A DNA stretch of 64,000 nt, taken from positions 33,519,366 to 33,583,365 of the forward strand of contig NC_088777.1 of the NCBI RefSeq assembly GCF_954871325.1, given 5' to 3'. Positions 1-10,700 of this stretch are shown one piece after another (the stretch's first letter is position 1; each line of letters starts with the position of its first letter). The stretch is from Gordionus sp. m RMFG-2023. Taxonomy: Eukaryota > Nematomorpha > Gordioida > Chordodea > Parachordodidae. The position numbers were made by a program, and so were the translations under genes. The notes below the pieces were generated by a model, which saw nothing but the letters and a program-made list of their open reading frames with translations, ran no database searches and was not told the DNA's origin.

Positions 1-33
1 AATAAATAAAAATTGTATCTTAAAAATATATAC

Positions 34-354
34 CCAAATCATGATTATGCCCAATATTCATTTTGGAAACTTCTAGCCTATGTAGATCCCCTATTATTAT
101 GTGCTTTACTGAAAAGCTGTCTGGGCAATTTAGTTGTAAAGTTTGGGTAATTTTCCTTTCCCACGACTTTTAAAGTGTCTTCCTCCATGTATACAAACAT
201 AACGTATATATTTGTATTGTATTGTTTGAATTATGTTTTCATCAAAATTACCAAGCTTGATACATGTTGCTATATGGTAATTAGTAAACACTAGATTTTC
301 ATATTTATCTATAGCTTCTCGCAAATCATTAAATGATTCAAATTGTGCCCCAAC
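34..354 (-). pseudogene. ZSWIM3/MULE-type N-terminal domain fragment
   Basis: Reading leftward from a splice-acceptor-like TTCATAG at 355, the frame gives VGAQFESFNDLREAIDKYE, then a block with IRYVCIHGG and FKSRGKGK. After a small frame change comes NCPDSFSV, ending in GHNHDL beside a possible GTATAT donor at 33. The order (FxSFxDL helix, C-hGG-kSRGkG, NCP, HNH) is that of the ZSWIM1/3 N-terminal domain, also found in Mutator-like (MULE) transposase families, where it is thought to bind DNA. Seen: the motifs and both splice-like edges. Inferred: it is one exon of a larger gene or MULE cut off by the window edge. The frame change near 125 suggests a pseudogene or an unseen intron. Confidence 0.5.
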
Positions 355-429
355 CTATGAAATAGATTATAGAATAGATAACCTTATTAAAAAAAATATG
401 CATTGTTACTTCTAATTTTTTTTGGGCAT

Positions 430-1235
430 GACTAAAATACGCGTCCCCGAAAACTACGCGTCCCTACGCGTCCCCGGTCAAAGAGGTTTAATTTATATAA
501 TATTAATATAAAATCTTATTTAGCTTCATAAAATAAGTTAAAAAATGTTTTTTATGATTTAAAAAAAAAATGATATCTTAGTAAAATTTTTAAAAAATTA
601 TTTTTACATGAAAAAACTACGCGTCCCCGGTCAAGATATAATTTTTTTTTTTAAATAAAAGCAGATTCATATTTAGCTCATTAAATGAATATAGAAAATG
701 TTTTTTATGATTTAAAAAAAATGTGTTAACTTAGTAAAATTTTTAAAAATTTATTTTTTTTAAAAAAAACTACGCGTCCCTACGCGTTTTTGACTAAACT
801 ACGCGTCCCTACGCGGGTCAAGATAGATTATTTTTATAAAATTGAATATAGAATCGTGTATAGTTTTTTATGGAGATTCCGAAAATGGTATTAATAAAAA
901 AAATTTAATTAATTTTCGAAATTTTTTTTTTGACTAAACTACGTGTCCCTACGCATCCCCGGTCAAGATACATTTTTTTTAAAAAAATAAAAACAGATTC
1001 ATGTTTAGCTCATTAAATGGATATAGAAAATGTTTTTTTTTATTTAAAAAAGAAGTGTTAACTTAGTAAAATATTTAAAAAACACTTTTTTTTAAAATTT
1101 TTTCACTAAACTACGCGTCCCCGGTCAAGATAGAATTTTAAAAAATAAATATAGAATCGTGTATAGTTTTTCAAGGAGATTCTGAAAATGGTATTAATAA
1201 AAATATTTAAAAAAAAATATATATAAATAAAATTT
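430..1235. repeat. Diverged tandem array around ACGCGTCCCCGGTCAAG
   Basis: A GC-rich core, ACTACGCGTCCCCGGTCAAG, returns near 460-482, 612-636, 770-826, 935-965 and 1108-1130. Between cores is an AT-rich spacer with shared phrases such as CAGATTCATATTTAGCTCAT, AGAAAATGTTTTTTATG and AACTTAGTAAAA. Core spacing is about 135-190 bp, so there are roughly five diverged units. There is no ORF. Each unit holds one or more ACGCGT (MluI) sites, striking in such AT-rich DNA. It could be a minor satellite or the subterminal repeats of a lost DNA transposon. Confidence 0.75.
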
Positions 1236-1239
1236 CCAA

Positions 1240-1720
1240 GCCAGCTTCATACACATAATAATGGTGGTAAAATTTTCTCAAGCCTGCCAAAGACCATGGT
1301 TGGACTGGGCTTGGAAAATATTCCTCAAAATTAATATGGGCTTGGACCTGACTTGGGACAATTTTTTACAAATTATTATGTGTTGAACAGGTTTGAGAAA
1401 TTTCAAAATAAAATAATTCTCAAAATTATTAAGGTCTTGGACACTTGGAAATTTTTTAATATATAATATGAGCCAAACATTGGTTAAAGAAATTTTTCAA
1501 AGACCTGGGCCGGGCCTGATCAAAAAAAGAACCATAAGGATATCTGATTAATGCTATACGATTTTTTTAAAATTTTATTTTAGTTCTAAACTACCAAATT
1601 TATTATGGTCACGGGTTTAGAGAAATTTTTCAAAAATATTGTGGGCTTGGACCTGGCTTGGGATTTTATAATATTAAATATTAGCCATAGGTAATCAATA
1701 ATATTTTAACAAATAATTTT
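1240..1720. repeat. Degenerate repeat rich in GGGCTTGG/GGCCTG words
   Basis: AT-rich DNA punctuated by GC-rich words (TGGACTGGGCTTGGAAAA, GGGCTTGGACCTGACTTGGGA, CTGGGCCGGGCCTGATC, GGGCTTGGACCTGGCTTGGGA) with shared AAATTTTT spacers. The same style of GCCCGG-type words recurs near 40.2, 52.5 and 54.6 kb, where edges look like ends of non-autonomous hAT elements. Here I could not define termini or a target duplication, so only a worn copy is claimed. Confidence 0.45.
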
Positions 1721-1754
1721 GATTTGGGTTGAAAGCTAATTTAAAAATATTTTC

Positions 1755-2103
1755 TGTTGCATTAGGAAAATTATTTAAATTTAAATTAACTTTGAAATTG
1801 TAACTTTAAAAATTGTATAAATTATCACTGTGGGATATTAAAGATAAAAGGTTATAAAATTTGAACATTAACTTTAAAGTATATTGTGATTATGACTTTA
1901 GGTTGTTAAAGTTTAATTTGTTTTTATAGATATATATAGTCGTGTTTTTTGTTAATTATAAGAGTTAGTTGTAATATTATGTAATAAAATAAATATTGAA
2001 TAAAATACGTTACTTGTTTTCAAGTTGTAAATTTATCGAAACAAATGTCTTAAAATATATAAAAATTCACTTAAATAATAATTGCCTTCCGTATAATTTA
2101 TTA
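1755..2103 (+). repeat. Left LTR
   Basis: Begins TGTTGCATTAGG and ends CCGTATAATTTATTA directly before the presumed primer-binding site. It matches 4185-4528 almost base for base, including TCACTGTGGGATATTAAAG and TAGTCGTGTTTTTTG. The end lacks the usual CA, so the exact boundary may be off by a few bases. Confidence 0.8.
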
Positions 2104-2432
2104 TGGTGGCAGCGGTAAAAGTAGTATGATGAATAAAAAATTAATTATTTTATAATTTTTCTAAAAAAAAATAAATAAATAAAAATTTAGGTATCAATGG
2201 TTGATGGAATTGATACAAGTGGAAACTCATGGACAAAATATTATGGAAATGGATTCTTAAAGATCATATTTAATAAATTCTAAAACACGTAAGAGATATA
2301 AAATAAATATGACGTATAAATATAAAAACTTAAAGTAAATTAAAGTAAATTAAAATAAAATTAATCAATATGGACTATCCAAAATATGATAATGATGTAA
2401 ATAAATATATAAATGAATAGGAGAAATTTTTT

Positions 2433-3110
2433 TTGATATATGAAGTTGAAAATAGTGCTAAGGTATTGCTCCAAAATCTTCCAGAAGGTCTATATTTGGA
2501 GATGGACGTATTAATGGAAGCAATAAGGTTACCAACAGGGAGAGATGCAACTTTTGAGAAAACTATGACAATATTAAAATATTTATCTGGCTATAAGGCA
2601 GAAAAGGAGATAAAAGAAACACCTAAATTACATCATAATTATTTAAATGATAAAGTGCAAACCAAAAATTATAGGAATAATTATAATAATCACTATGAGT
2701 GTAAAAATTGTTACGAAAGACATTACAATAATAAGGAATATAATAATTATGCGAGATTTAACAATAGAAATAATAATCATAATATCAATTACAATAAGTA
2801 TCGATATAATAATGATAATAATTATAAATATAATAGTATAAAAAATAATGAAGTAAAAGTAAAAAAACCAATCAATGTAAAAATAGAAGTAAAAAAACCA
2901 ATAGTGAAGGATAAGCCAATTGATGTAAAAATAGTATATAGTTCTTTATTTCGTAGTGATATTAATATTAAGTCGTATGAAGAGTGGAAAACGACTAATG
3001 AGTTTAACAAGAGACAATTTTGTAGAATTAACGCAGAAAAAGTAGACATTTATAAAACAAAAATTGTAGAAAAGTTGGAAATTAATACTAAAAATTTTGA
3101 AATTACGTAG
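2433..3110 (+). pseudogene. Gag-like, Asn/Tyr/Arg-rich frame of the LTR element
   Basis: The frame holds an N-terminal segment (LQNLPEGLYLEMDVLMEAIR) that could be the end of a Gag-like helical domain. An Asn/Tyr/Arg low-complexity tract follows (about residues 75-135), containing one CKNC pair. A Lys/Val-rich repeat comes next (VKKPIxVKIEVKKPI). Its position after the primer site and its composition, like the Gag of the element at 43-48 kb, are the reasons for the call. No complete zinc knuckle is visible. Assignment rests on context; there is no recognised family match. Confidence 0.45.
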
Positions 3111-4184
3111 GTAAAAATATTAAAAAATGATATAGTAGAAACGTTTATATGTAGTTATATTAATCACATAGTAAAATTTGAAGAAATAATAATAAAAGAG
3201 AAAAAATGTGATAATATAAATAATTTAATTAATATTGATAAAGATTCTAAGAAATGCAAAAATTTTAAAAAAGTGAAAAATATTACGTGTAAAAGTAGGA
3301 ATAATGTTAAAAGAAATAGGAGTAGTGTTAGGAGAAAGGATGACAAAATTAAAATTGAACATATAAAAGAATTCTTAATGAAGGAGAGAATAAAATTGTT
3401 GGGAATAAAATTTATTTTTAAAAGTTTGAAATTTGATTTTAAGAAAATTTTTATAAAAAAATTTATTAAACTAAAGAATAAAGGAGTTAAATTCAAATTA
3501 AAATAAAAAGAATAAAAAAGTACGTAATATAAAATTTTAATTACTTCATGGACCAAAATGATTAATATAACATGTAAATTAATACTATAATATAAAAAAT
3601 TTAAACAATACTAAAACGCGATTCTATAATCAACATTTTATGATGATTATTATATTCTTATATTCGATTGGATCGATTCTTATTATTCCTAATTATTCTT
3701 GATTGACTAATAATAATGATAATAATAACGATGGAGGGCAAACGAGCAATCAAACAAATAACAAAGAGGCGAAACGATCATAACAAACCAACGTAATGAA
3801 AACAAGCCAATGATAAAACGTGACAAAAGCAAGACAACGATAAAAGATGAAATCAACAATTACTTATGCAACTATAAAAAAATAGCGAAAATGACAAACT
3901 AATCGTACAACGGACGTTTTAGAGAGGGAAGAAGTCAAATAAAATCGAAATCAAAATCAAGTTCGAGGTCAAGTTCAAAATCAAAAGGAACAAAATCGGA
4001 AATATTATCTGAGACCGAAAAAGATTTATCAAATATATATATAAATAAAATGAATTTTTTTTTAGCTAAATCTGGGTAATGAACACTGAAAGATACATGG
4101 ACGTAAACGGATAAAAATCTTAGTGACAACTTCAACATACGATACGATCGATACAATGAAGGGGGAAACTAAAAGAGAGGGAAA

Positions 4185-4528
4185 TGTTGTATTAGGAAAA
4201 TTATTTAAATTTTAACTTTGAAATTGTAACTTTTAAAATTGTATAAATTATCACTGTGGGATATTAAAGATAAAAGGTTATAAAATTTGAACATTAACTT
4301 TAAAGTATATTGTGATTATGACTTTAGGTTGTTAAAGTTTAATTTGTTTTTATAGATATACATAGTCGTGTTTTTTGTTAATTATAAGAGTTAGTTGTAA
4401 TATTATGTAATAAAATAAATATTGAATTAAATACGTTACTTGTTTTCAAGTTGTAAATTTATCGAAACAAATGTCTTAAAATATATAAAAATTCACTTAA
4501 TAATAATTGCCTTCCGTATAATTTATTA
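4185..4528 (+). repeat. Right LTR
   Basis: Near-identical partner of 1755-2103, starting TGTTGTATTAGG after a purine-rich tract and ending CCGTATAATTTATTA. Differences by eye are a few single substitutions and two short length changes in A/T runs. Confidence 0.8.
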
Positions 4529-4654
4529 CTTACAATTTTACGCTAATTTATATTTTGATACGCTTATTATGCTACAAGTTATAGTTATAAATTGAATACG
4601 AATTACACATTTTTTTCATGTTATAGTATTTTCTGATCTATTTTGATAAATTAA

Positions 4655-4875
4655 ATATAAAGACATAATATTATCTGATTTTCTTTTATAACTTAAAATT
4701 AGAGATTTAGAATAATCTAGTTTTCTTTAAAAACTTAAATTTAAAGAATTATCCAATTTCCTTTGACGACTTAAATTCAATGAGATTGAATTATCTAATT
4801 TCCTTTAACGACTCAAAATTAAAGCATAGGATTTTTTTTGATTTGCTTTGACGATATAAAATTTAAAGACATAGA
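4655..4875. repeat. Short diverged tandem repeats of about 55-60 bp
   Basis: About four units follow one another, each with a phrase like GAATTATCTAATTTCCTTTGACGACTTAAAATTAAAGA. Clear cores are near 4672 (TCTGATTTTCTTTTATAACTT), 4715 (CTAGTTTTCTTTAAAAACTT), 4752 (CCAATTTCCTTTGACGACTT) and 4796 (CTAATTTCCTTTAACGACTC). A weaker one is near 4840. No coding content. Confidence 0.55.
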
Positions 4876-5329
4876 ATTTATTATTTTAATTTTTTATTTT
4901 AGTTATGATTATGTAATTACAATTTATATTAATTAACAAAGTATTAGTAGTTAATTTATTTGTATTCTCTTTAATTCTCAACTACAACATTTGTTACCGA
5001 AACAATATGTTCTATGGGCAAATCCAGTATAATTAACTTTCATTATTTTACAACTTTGTCCATCACCACCTCCTTCTCTATCAGATTCTCAAATTGATCT
5101 TTGAATATATTTAAAATTATATAAAATCTAAGTTTATTATCCTTCATGAGATTTCAGATCAATGATACATTAGCAGCTGAAATAAAAAATATTTAAAACA
5201 ACTTAAGAAACAGTGAATCAATTAAACTTTGAGGAGATTAGTAATTTTTTTAAATCAATCTTTTCTTATTTTGATAATTTTAATTTTGTAGTACATAAAT
5301 CATAGACCATGTGATTTAAAATTGATGAC

Positions 5330-5630
5330 ATATTTGGGCACTTTTTTATTATGAAATGGGCAGTAATAAAATAATCAGTGGGAAAAATATTTGGTTGGTA
5401 ATTTTGGATTTTTAGGCAGTTAATATTTAATTTTCAAGTTTTTATATTTACTTGGGCAGTTTTATTTTTTTACACTAACTTTATTAATTTTATCGATAAA
5501 AAAAATACTACCATTTTGATAAATTTACTGCCCAAAAATTTATAAATACTGCCAAAAAGATTAATTTGCTAATAATAAAAATACTACCCATTTTTATTAA
5601 ATTATTACCCAAAAATTCATAGCCTTTAAA
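5330..5630. repeat. Dispersed repeat with TGGGCAGT/ACTGCCCA words, copy 1
   Basis: Contains TGGGCAGTAATAAAATAATC, TTTGATAAATTTACTGCCC and AAAAATTTATAAATACTGCC, then TTATTACCCAAAAATTC. A matching stretch lies at about 53925-54130 in the same direction. Opposed TGGGCAGT and ACTGCCCA words suggest a worn inverted-repeat element, but I could not fix its ends. Confidence 0.5.
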
Positions 5631-5701
5631 ATTTTAACTCTTAGAAAATTATATTTCCTTTTCACATTAAATAGATATAAAAAATAATTTAAAAAAATTA
5701 G

Positions 5702-5815
5702 TGCTGTGAAGTAACGTCAAAAAAGTAACTCCATTCGTTACCTCCTTCTAGACGTAATGAGTAACAGTAACGCGTTTCTTTTTTTGAGTAACGGTAACGC
5801 AAAACGTTACTTTAT
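5702..5815. repeat. hAT-type terminal fragment (GTAACG-rich)
   Basis: TAGTGCTGTGAAGTAACGTC is followed by repeated GTAAC words (AAAAAGTAACTCC, CGTTACCTCC, GAGTAACAGTAACGCG, GAGTAACGGTAACGC, AACGTTAC). hAT ends often begin CAGTG/TAGTG and carry clustered subterminal motifs such as GTAACG. The partner terminus was not found, so this is probably a broken end. Confidence 0.4.
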
Positions 5816-6264
5816 ATTTTCTCTTAAAAAATATCAAAAAGTAAAACACAATTATAAAATTACTTCTTTTTATTTTTTAATTCTTAATATAAATAATTTA
5901 AACCGAGTTTTAATTCATATCAACCTTCCTTCATTTTTATTTTAAATTCTCGTTGTTAAATTTTCTGTCGAAATTAATATTCAATCAAAATTCAAAGTAA
6001 ATGTTTATAATGATATTATTATTCTTATAATTTATTTTAAGAATATTATGTCCATAGTACTTACTTTTTTTAGATGAAGATGATTTAACCCTTCCCTGGC
6101 CCTAATTTGAAATATATTTTAAACCAATAAAGAAAATTAATAGTACCAAATCTACACTTTGTAAATTATATCCCAAGACAAATATTTTAACCTCAATGTC
6201 CAGCAGTTCAAACTTAAAAAAAGATAAATTAATATATCATTAATCATGGAATTAAAATATAAGT

Positions 6265-6375
6265 AGGGCTGTATCGATATTGAATATCGGATCAGATCAA
6301 CACTGATATTTAGCCTTTTCCAAAAATATCAGATCGGGCCGATACCTGTAAAAAACCGATCCAATCTTTTTTTTT
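6265..6375. repeat. hAT-like end repeat (CGATATTGAATATCGG), copy 1
   Basis: TAGGGCTGTATCGATATTGA, then CGGATCAGATCAACACTGAT, then AAAATATCAGATCGGGCCGA and AAAAAACCGATCC. The same order recurs at 6642-6755. TAGGGCTG starts with palindromic subterminal words are common in hAT-type non-autonomous elements. Confidence 0.45.
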
Positions 6376-6641
6376 GTTATGTATATTTATTTTACATTAT
6401 AATATTTTCTAAATAATTTTTTTTTAAACAATGCAAATGCACAACACCCTCTAAATTTTATTCTTTTCTAAAATAGATTTATAGTATTTTAAAAGTTTTT
6501 TTTATAAATAGAAAGGAACACCCAAAGTTTTAATTATCTTAAATCTTTTTAAATAATAACGCCAAAAAAATTAATTAAATAATTATATTTATTAATTTAC
6601 TTTGTTGGGGCATTTCCCTTCGATTAAGCTTCTTATCAGAA

Positions 6642-6755
6642 AATAGGACTGTACTGATATTTAATATAGGATAGAATCGGAACCGATATTTAACGTTTAC
6701 AAAAAATATGGAATCTGGCCGATCTTTTTTAAAAAACCGATACGATTTGATATTT
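6642..6755. repeat. hAT-like end repeat, copy 2
   Basis: TAGGACTGTACTGATATTTA, then GATAGAATCGGAACCGATAT, then AAAAATATGGAATCTGGCCG and AAAAAACCGATACGA follow the same order as 6265-6375, in the same direction about 380 bp downstream. The two may be neighbouring insertions or a local duplication. Confidence 0.45.
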
Positions 6756-6962
6756 ATTGTTTTTGGTATTTTATAATTGTATATATAATCATATATTTTT
6801 TTTATTTTATAAATAAATTTCATAATAATAAATTAATGAAAGGAACTAATATATAATTTATTTGTTGTTATGTTTAAAAAAATAGTTTAAAATTTTACAC
6901 TATTTTATGCTAAATTATTTGCAAAAAGAAAAGGATTTTAGATCTAACGAGTCACATTCAGT

Positions 6963-7179
6963 TAATGCTGCTAAACAGCTCGATTTAGCCCATTTTATAT
7001 ACGAATAACTCAAAATTTTAGCCAAGAATAAATTACCAATGCTTCTTGATTTTCCCCACAGATATCAGAAAGATTTGTCCTTCTATTGGCAAAATTTCGA
7101 GGCATAGGCAATAATATTTTGGCTAAAATTTTGATTTGGCCTTTTTAAAAATCGCCAATGGAGTTGTTTAACAACACTA
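6963..7179. mobile_element. hAT-type MITE, family M copy 1
   Basis: 217 bp, beginning TAATGCTGCTAAACAGCTCG and ending GAGTTGTTTAACAACACTA. Flanks are CATTCAGT (6955-6962) and CATTCACC (7180-7187), matching at 6 of 8, so a worn 8-bp duplication. The interior carries the family words TTTTAGCCAA, TTTCGAGGCATAGGCAATAA and TTGGCTAAAA. No ORF. Confidence 0.75.
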
Positions 7180-7693
7180 CATTCACCCATAAACATTGCA
7201 AATATTTGTAGAATACTAACTTATGAAAAATAAAATACATTTAATCATTCGTGAAAGTTAATTGGCTTTTTTAAGGTAGAAAAAATTGATATATTTGTGA
7301 CATTAAAGAATAGATAAATAAAAATCAATATAAATATCGGATGGATGAAAAATTTGTGGATCGACAAAGCCCTATCAGAAAACTTATGAATTATGAATAT
7401 ATAAAAAAGAGGAAATATAGAAAAATTCAATCATCTTTTTTTTAACTTATAATTTACGAATATTTATAAAATTTCGAATAATAATAAGTTTACTATTCGA
7501 CGAATATTTTTCCTCATTGTTTCAAATAATTGCATTCGTAAAATACGAATCGAATTTCGAATAACAAATTCGTTTTAGGTCTAGAAAAATCAGCATATCC
7601 TTAAATATAAAGGCATATTCTAGTTATAATATAGTATATAACAATATAGCTAATGTCCTATAATCATTGGTTAATATTTTATTCACATATTTC

Positions 7694-7699
7694 TTTATT
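7694..7699 (-). promoter_or_regulatory. Candidate poly(A) signal of PPIH
   Basis: AATAAA on the minus strand, about 47 nt beyond the PPIH stop codon at 7746-7748. Position and sequence fit a canonical polyadenylation hexamer, though such a word is common in AT-rich DNA. Confidence 0.4.
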
Positions 7700-7745
7700 A
7701 ATCATAAAAATATTATATATATTTTTTAAAAATACAACATTCTTT

Positions 7746-10700
7746 CTACATTTCTCCACATTCACTAATAGTGACAGGAATTTTTGGCTTGTTGTTAGGT
7801 CCTGTTGGAACATTCTCCATTTTCCTTAAAACTAATAATCCTTCAACAACTCTACCTAAATGAGAAGATATAAAATATTTTATTTTTAAAAAAAATAAAT
7901 AAATTAAAGGAGTAATAGAAATTAAGAATTATTTTATTCATTTATAGTTTGCCAACCAAAATGATAAAATTGAAATAAATTACCAAACACAACATGCTTC
8001 CCATCCAAAAAATCGCATTTCCCACAAGTGATAAAAAATTGACATCCATTTGTATCTTTACCGGAATTGGCCTGTTTATAAATTTGTTAGTTATATCTTT
8101 ATTTTTTTTATCCAGTAATTTATTCATTATTTCAAAGAAACAACTTTTATACATGATTAATAATTTATACTAAATTTCTTCCTCTTAATAATCCTTTCTA
8201 TATCTAATATTTTTAAGTTTATAGTTATTCAATTTCCTATATGCCTTAAGATGACCTATAAAGCAGGGTTTCGAACCGTTTAGTATAACGGTTCGGTTCG
8301 TTCCGGTTTTTAGTTTAAAATTTTATAAAGGTTTTGTTCCATTTCGGTTTTTTAAAAAAAAATCATATCGGTTCGGTTCGGTTTATAATTTATAACGGTT
8401 CTTTTCGGTTTGTTCCGGTTTTTATAAATTTAATTTTAAAAAAAATTAATCATTAACCATGTATATATTAATTTTAGAGAAAAATCTTTTTAGTTTATAA
8501 TTTCTTATTTAATTTATCCATGATAATCTAATAGATATTTTTATTAAATTTAGGAAATATAAATTAGACAAATTAGTTTTTTTTTATTTTATAAATAAAT
8601 AAGATAAAAACAAACATGCGTAAATACAATAATGAATAAAATAATATGTATACTATACTATTTAGGTTTAAAAAGAGAATTCGAACGGATAACTAAAATA
8701 TTTTTAATATTTCAGGATTTAATTTAGTTCTCTGGGCAGAGAGTATAAACTTAAGGCTTGAAAATGCTCTTTCTACGGAGACCTGCGTAACTGAAACTGC
8801 TAGCACAGTTATGGCTAACTTATAAAGTTCTGGCATACTATTCTTTACATTTTCCCAATAATTCAAAAGATTAGTATCTTTTTCTAATCTCTCTATATTA
8901 TCAAATGAACGAATTATATATTCTATTTCTATACATTTATTATAATTTTCGATGCCCTGAGAATTATTCTTATTAAGACTTTCATGCGACTTTAATAAAT
9001 CTTCAAAATCATCATCTAAATTATCCTTCGAATACGAACACGTAGGCATAGTATTTAGAATTTCAATATTCTGATTATTTAGATTTTGTATCAAGTTCCA
9101 AGTTTTACAAAGATGTTTTCTGGCGATCTCTCTTTCTTCAAAAGTTAAAAATACATTACTAGGGTCGAGATAAATAGCCGAGCAAAAAACTTCATTTTTG
9201 AAATTTATTTCTCGTGCTTTCATCGTAGAAAAAGTTTGGCAAATGGAGTGTTTACTTTACTCGTTTGCATGAGACATTTGATCCACGCAGCATAAAAATC
9301 GCTCATTTGTCAATTGTTCACTTTGTAAATATTTTGTCAAAACATAAGCTGGATATAAAGCTTTTAATATGTCACTAATTATTTTCCATTCATTCTCTGA
9401 TAAACATTTTTCGCGATCGCTTTGGAGCGATATTTCTTGGCAAAAGCTTTTTAACTCTAGTAATCTCTCCAACATTAAATAGATAGAGTTCCATCTTGTG
9501 CAACAATCTATTAGTGGTTTTTTCAAATTTAATTTTGAGAGAATAGCCATTGTTGTCTGATTTCTTATTTTTTTGCAGATGTTTCTTGCTTTATTTATAA
9601 TGACAATTTCATTTGAATTTTTAATGCAATCATTAATTGCTAATTGAAATGTATGTGAAGCACATCTAATACCTATTAATATGGATCTGGCATTTGGTGC
9701 AAGATTAATATTTTCAATATTAAAAAGTTCTTTATTTTCATCATGAATTATATCATTATTATTTAAATCGTCATTATCTATATCATTATTATTTAAATCA
9801 TCATTAATAAATAATCGTTAAGGTCATCATCTTCATCATCTTCTTCATCGTGTAGTATTAATAGCTTAATTAACTAAATCATATTTGCTGCATTATCGGT
9901 GGTTATTGTGTAAATCTGCTCAATTTTTATTTCATATTCTTTTAGAACATCTAGAATAATTTTTTTAAGATATTCTGATGTGTGTCGTTCTTTAATCACT
10001 TTCATGCATAGAGTCCTTAATTTTATTTTTCCGTTATTTATAAATTGAATATTGATCCCCAATATGGACCTATCATATCTAGTTGCTATATCTAATTTTA
10101 ACGAATTAAGTTTTTGATATACTTCAGGAAAATTAAAATTTTAAATTTAGGTTAATAATTTAAAATTAATTATTTTTAAAACCGTTTTGAACCGGTTTAA
10201 ACCGGTTCAAAATATTTATAACGGTTCGGTTCGCTCTTTTAATATTTTCTTCATAACGGTTCGGTTAAGGTTACGGTTCAGAAAATCATAACGGTTCATT
10301 CCGGTTTTGCGGTTCGGTTCGGTTCGAACCCCTGCTATAAAGTAACAAAATTGTTTCTCAAAGCTCGCTAGCTATTTTCTAAAAACTAGTTAAATATCAA
10401 TCAAACAGAGTTTGGGAAATTTTTTTTTATGCATGAATATTACTAAAGATTGGTGATAATCATTTCTAGCAAGTTTCATCAACTAAACTCCCTTTCAAAA
10501 TTTTTCTAATTTAATTTTACCGGAAATAAGAAAACGTTAGGAATATATTAATTTAAAAAAATTAATAGCTACAAAATGATGTTGTGCGTAATTTTAGGCT
10601 TTCAAGAGATAAATTTGTGAATTTTGATGACATTCTAAAATTTGAATTTTCCCAAAATTTACAACATAAATAAGTATCATGTCAAGTTTCATTTTTTAAG

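Larger units (their letters stand above)
1755..4528 (+). mobile_element. Small LTR retrotransposon (fossil), non-autonomous type
   Basis: Two direct repeats of about 345 bp (1755-2103 and 4185-4528) bound about 2.1 kb of interior. Just inside the left repeat is TGGTGGCAGCGG, placed and shaped like a primer-binding site. Just before the right repeat is a purine run (GGGGGAAAC then AGAGAGGGAAA) placed like a polypurine tract. This sets the element on the plus strand. The only sizeable reading frame is a Gag-like one at 2433-3110; I saw no protease, reverse transcriptase or integrase. It therefore looks like a deleted or non-autonomous LTR element that would have needed proteins from elsewhere. 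The repeats differ at only about half a dozen places, so insertion is fairly recent. No target duplication was obvious. Confidence 0.8.

Noticed and set aside
430-1235. CRISPR-like array
   Set aside because: Repeats are diverged, spacers are similar to each other, and the genome is eukaryotic.
7942-8154. 70-residue minus-strand ORF
   Set aside because: Overlaps PPIH exon 6 in the wrong frame.
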